From Verrucomicrobiales bacterium (lineage in GTDB: Bacteria; Verrucomicrobiota; Verrucomicrobiia; Limisphaerales; RI-55): a stretch of 5,181 nucleotides of DNA. Position numbers and translations under genes: made by a program. Shown here in pieces: positions 5,092 through 5,181 of the stretch (its first letter is position 1; every line of letters starts with the position of its first letter). The notes under the pieces were generated by a model. It was not told the DNA's origin and did no database searches. It saw only the letters and a program-made list of their open reading frames with translations. The stretch spans positions 16,892 through 22,072 of the forward strand of contig DNDP01000371.1 in assembly GCA_003484235.1 (NCBI GenBank), in the 5' to 3' direction.

Positions 5092-5181
5092 GAGGCTGCT
5101 GTGAATCCTGGACCAGGCCTCGCCCCGATGCCGGCCGCTGCTGGCGTCGGTGGCGGCCTTCTTGAGGAACTGGGTGGCATG

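Overview
The window is GC-rich bacterial DNA that most resembles an environmental Verrucomicrobiota genome. That placement is an inference. It rests on the style of the intergenic DNA (imperfect inverted repeats around 'GACTGCGGTGG' and 'AAAGCGGTG', palindromes with a TGGCA core, and degenerate 7-base repeats beside genes), on starts with no Shine-Dalgarno sequence, and on a receiver-cyclase protein. No rRNA or marker gene is present to confirm it.

Layout on the plus strand: the 3' end of a periplasmic sugar-binding protein gene (1-231); a small, less GC-rich ORF for a two-helix membrane protein of unknown function (263-700); about 590 bases of repeat-rich DNA (701-1291); a full-length double-domain sugar ABC ATPase of the RbsA/MglA type (1292-2779); a 168-base gap of 7-base repeats (2780-2947); and an RbsC-type permease (2948-3997). 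On the minus strand, converging with only 11 bp between stop codons, is a response-regulator/adenylate-cyclase fusion (4009-5091, possibly extending beyond the window).

The binding protein, ATPase and permease together form one CUT2-family monosaccharide importer. The order (binding protein, ATPase, permease) is the usual one, but the cassette is split by the small membrane ORF and by repeats. The substrate cannot be read from the sequence. The cyclase keeps all receiver residues and the adenine-type catalytic residues, so it should make cAMP under phosphorelay control. A functional link to the importer is only suggested by position.

The most unusual part is 885-1375. The leader and first 28 codons of the ATPase gene are present twice, 315 bp apart. 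The upstream copy breaks off exactly where a REP-like element begins. That element has four 17-base palindromes, each with a 7-bp stem and a 3-base loop, arranged as two pairs at 23-base pitch, with linkers that are mirror images across the element. All six base differences between the copied coding segments are synonymous third-position changes, while 41 bases of the leader are identical. Both copies are preceded by 7-base-phased arrays that differ in length by exactly one unit, and a related pair of arrays in opposite orientation fills the ATPase-permease gap.
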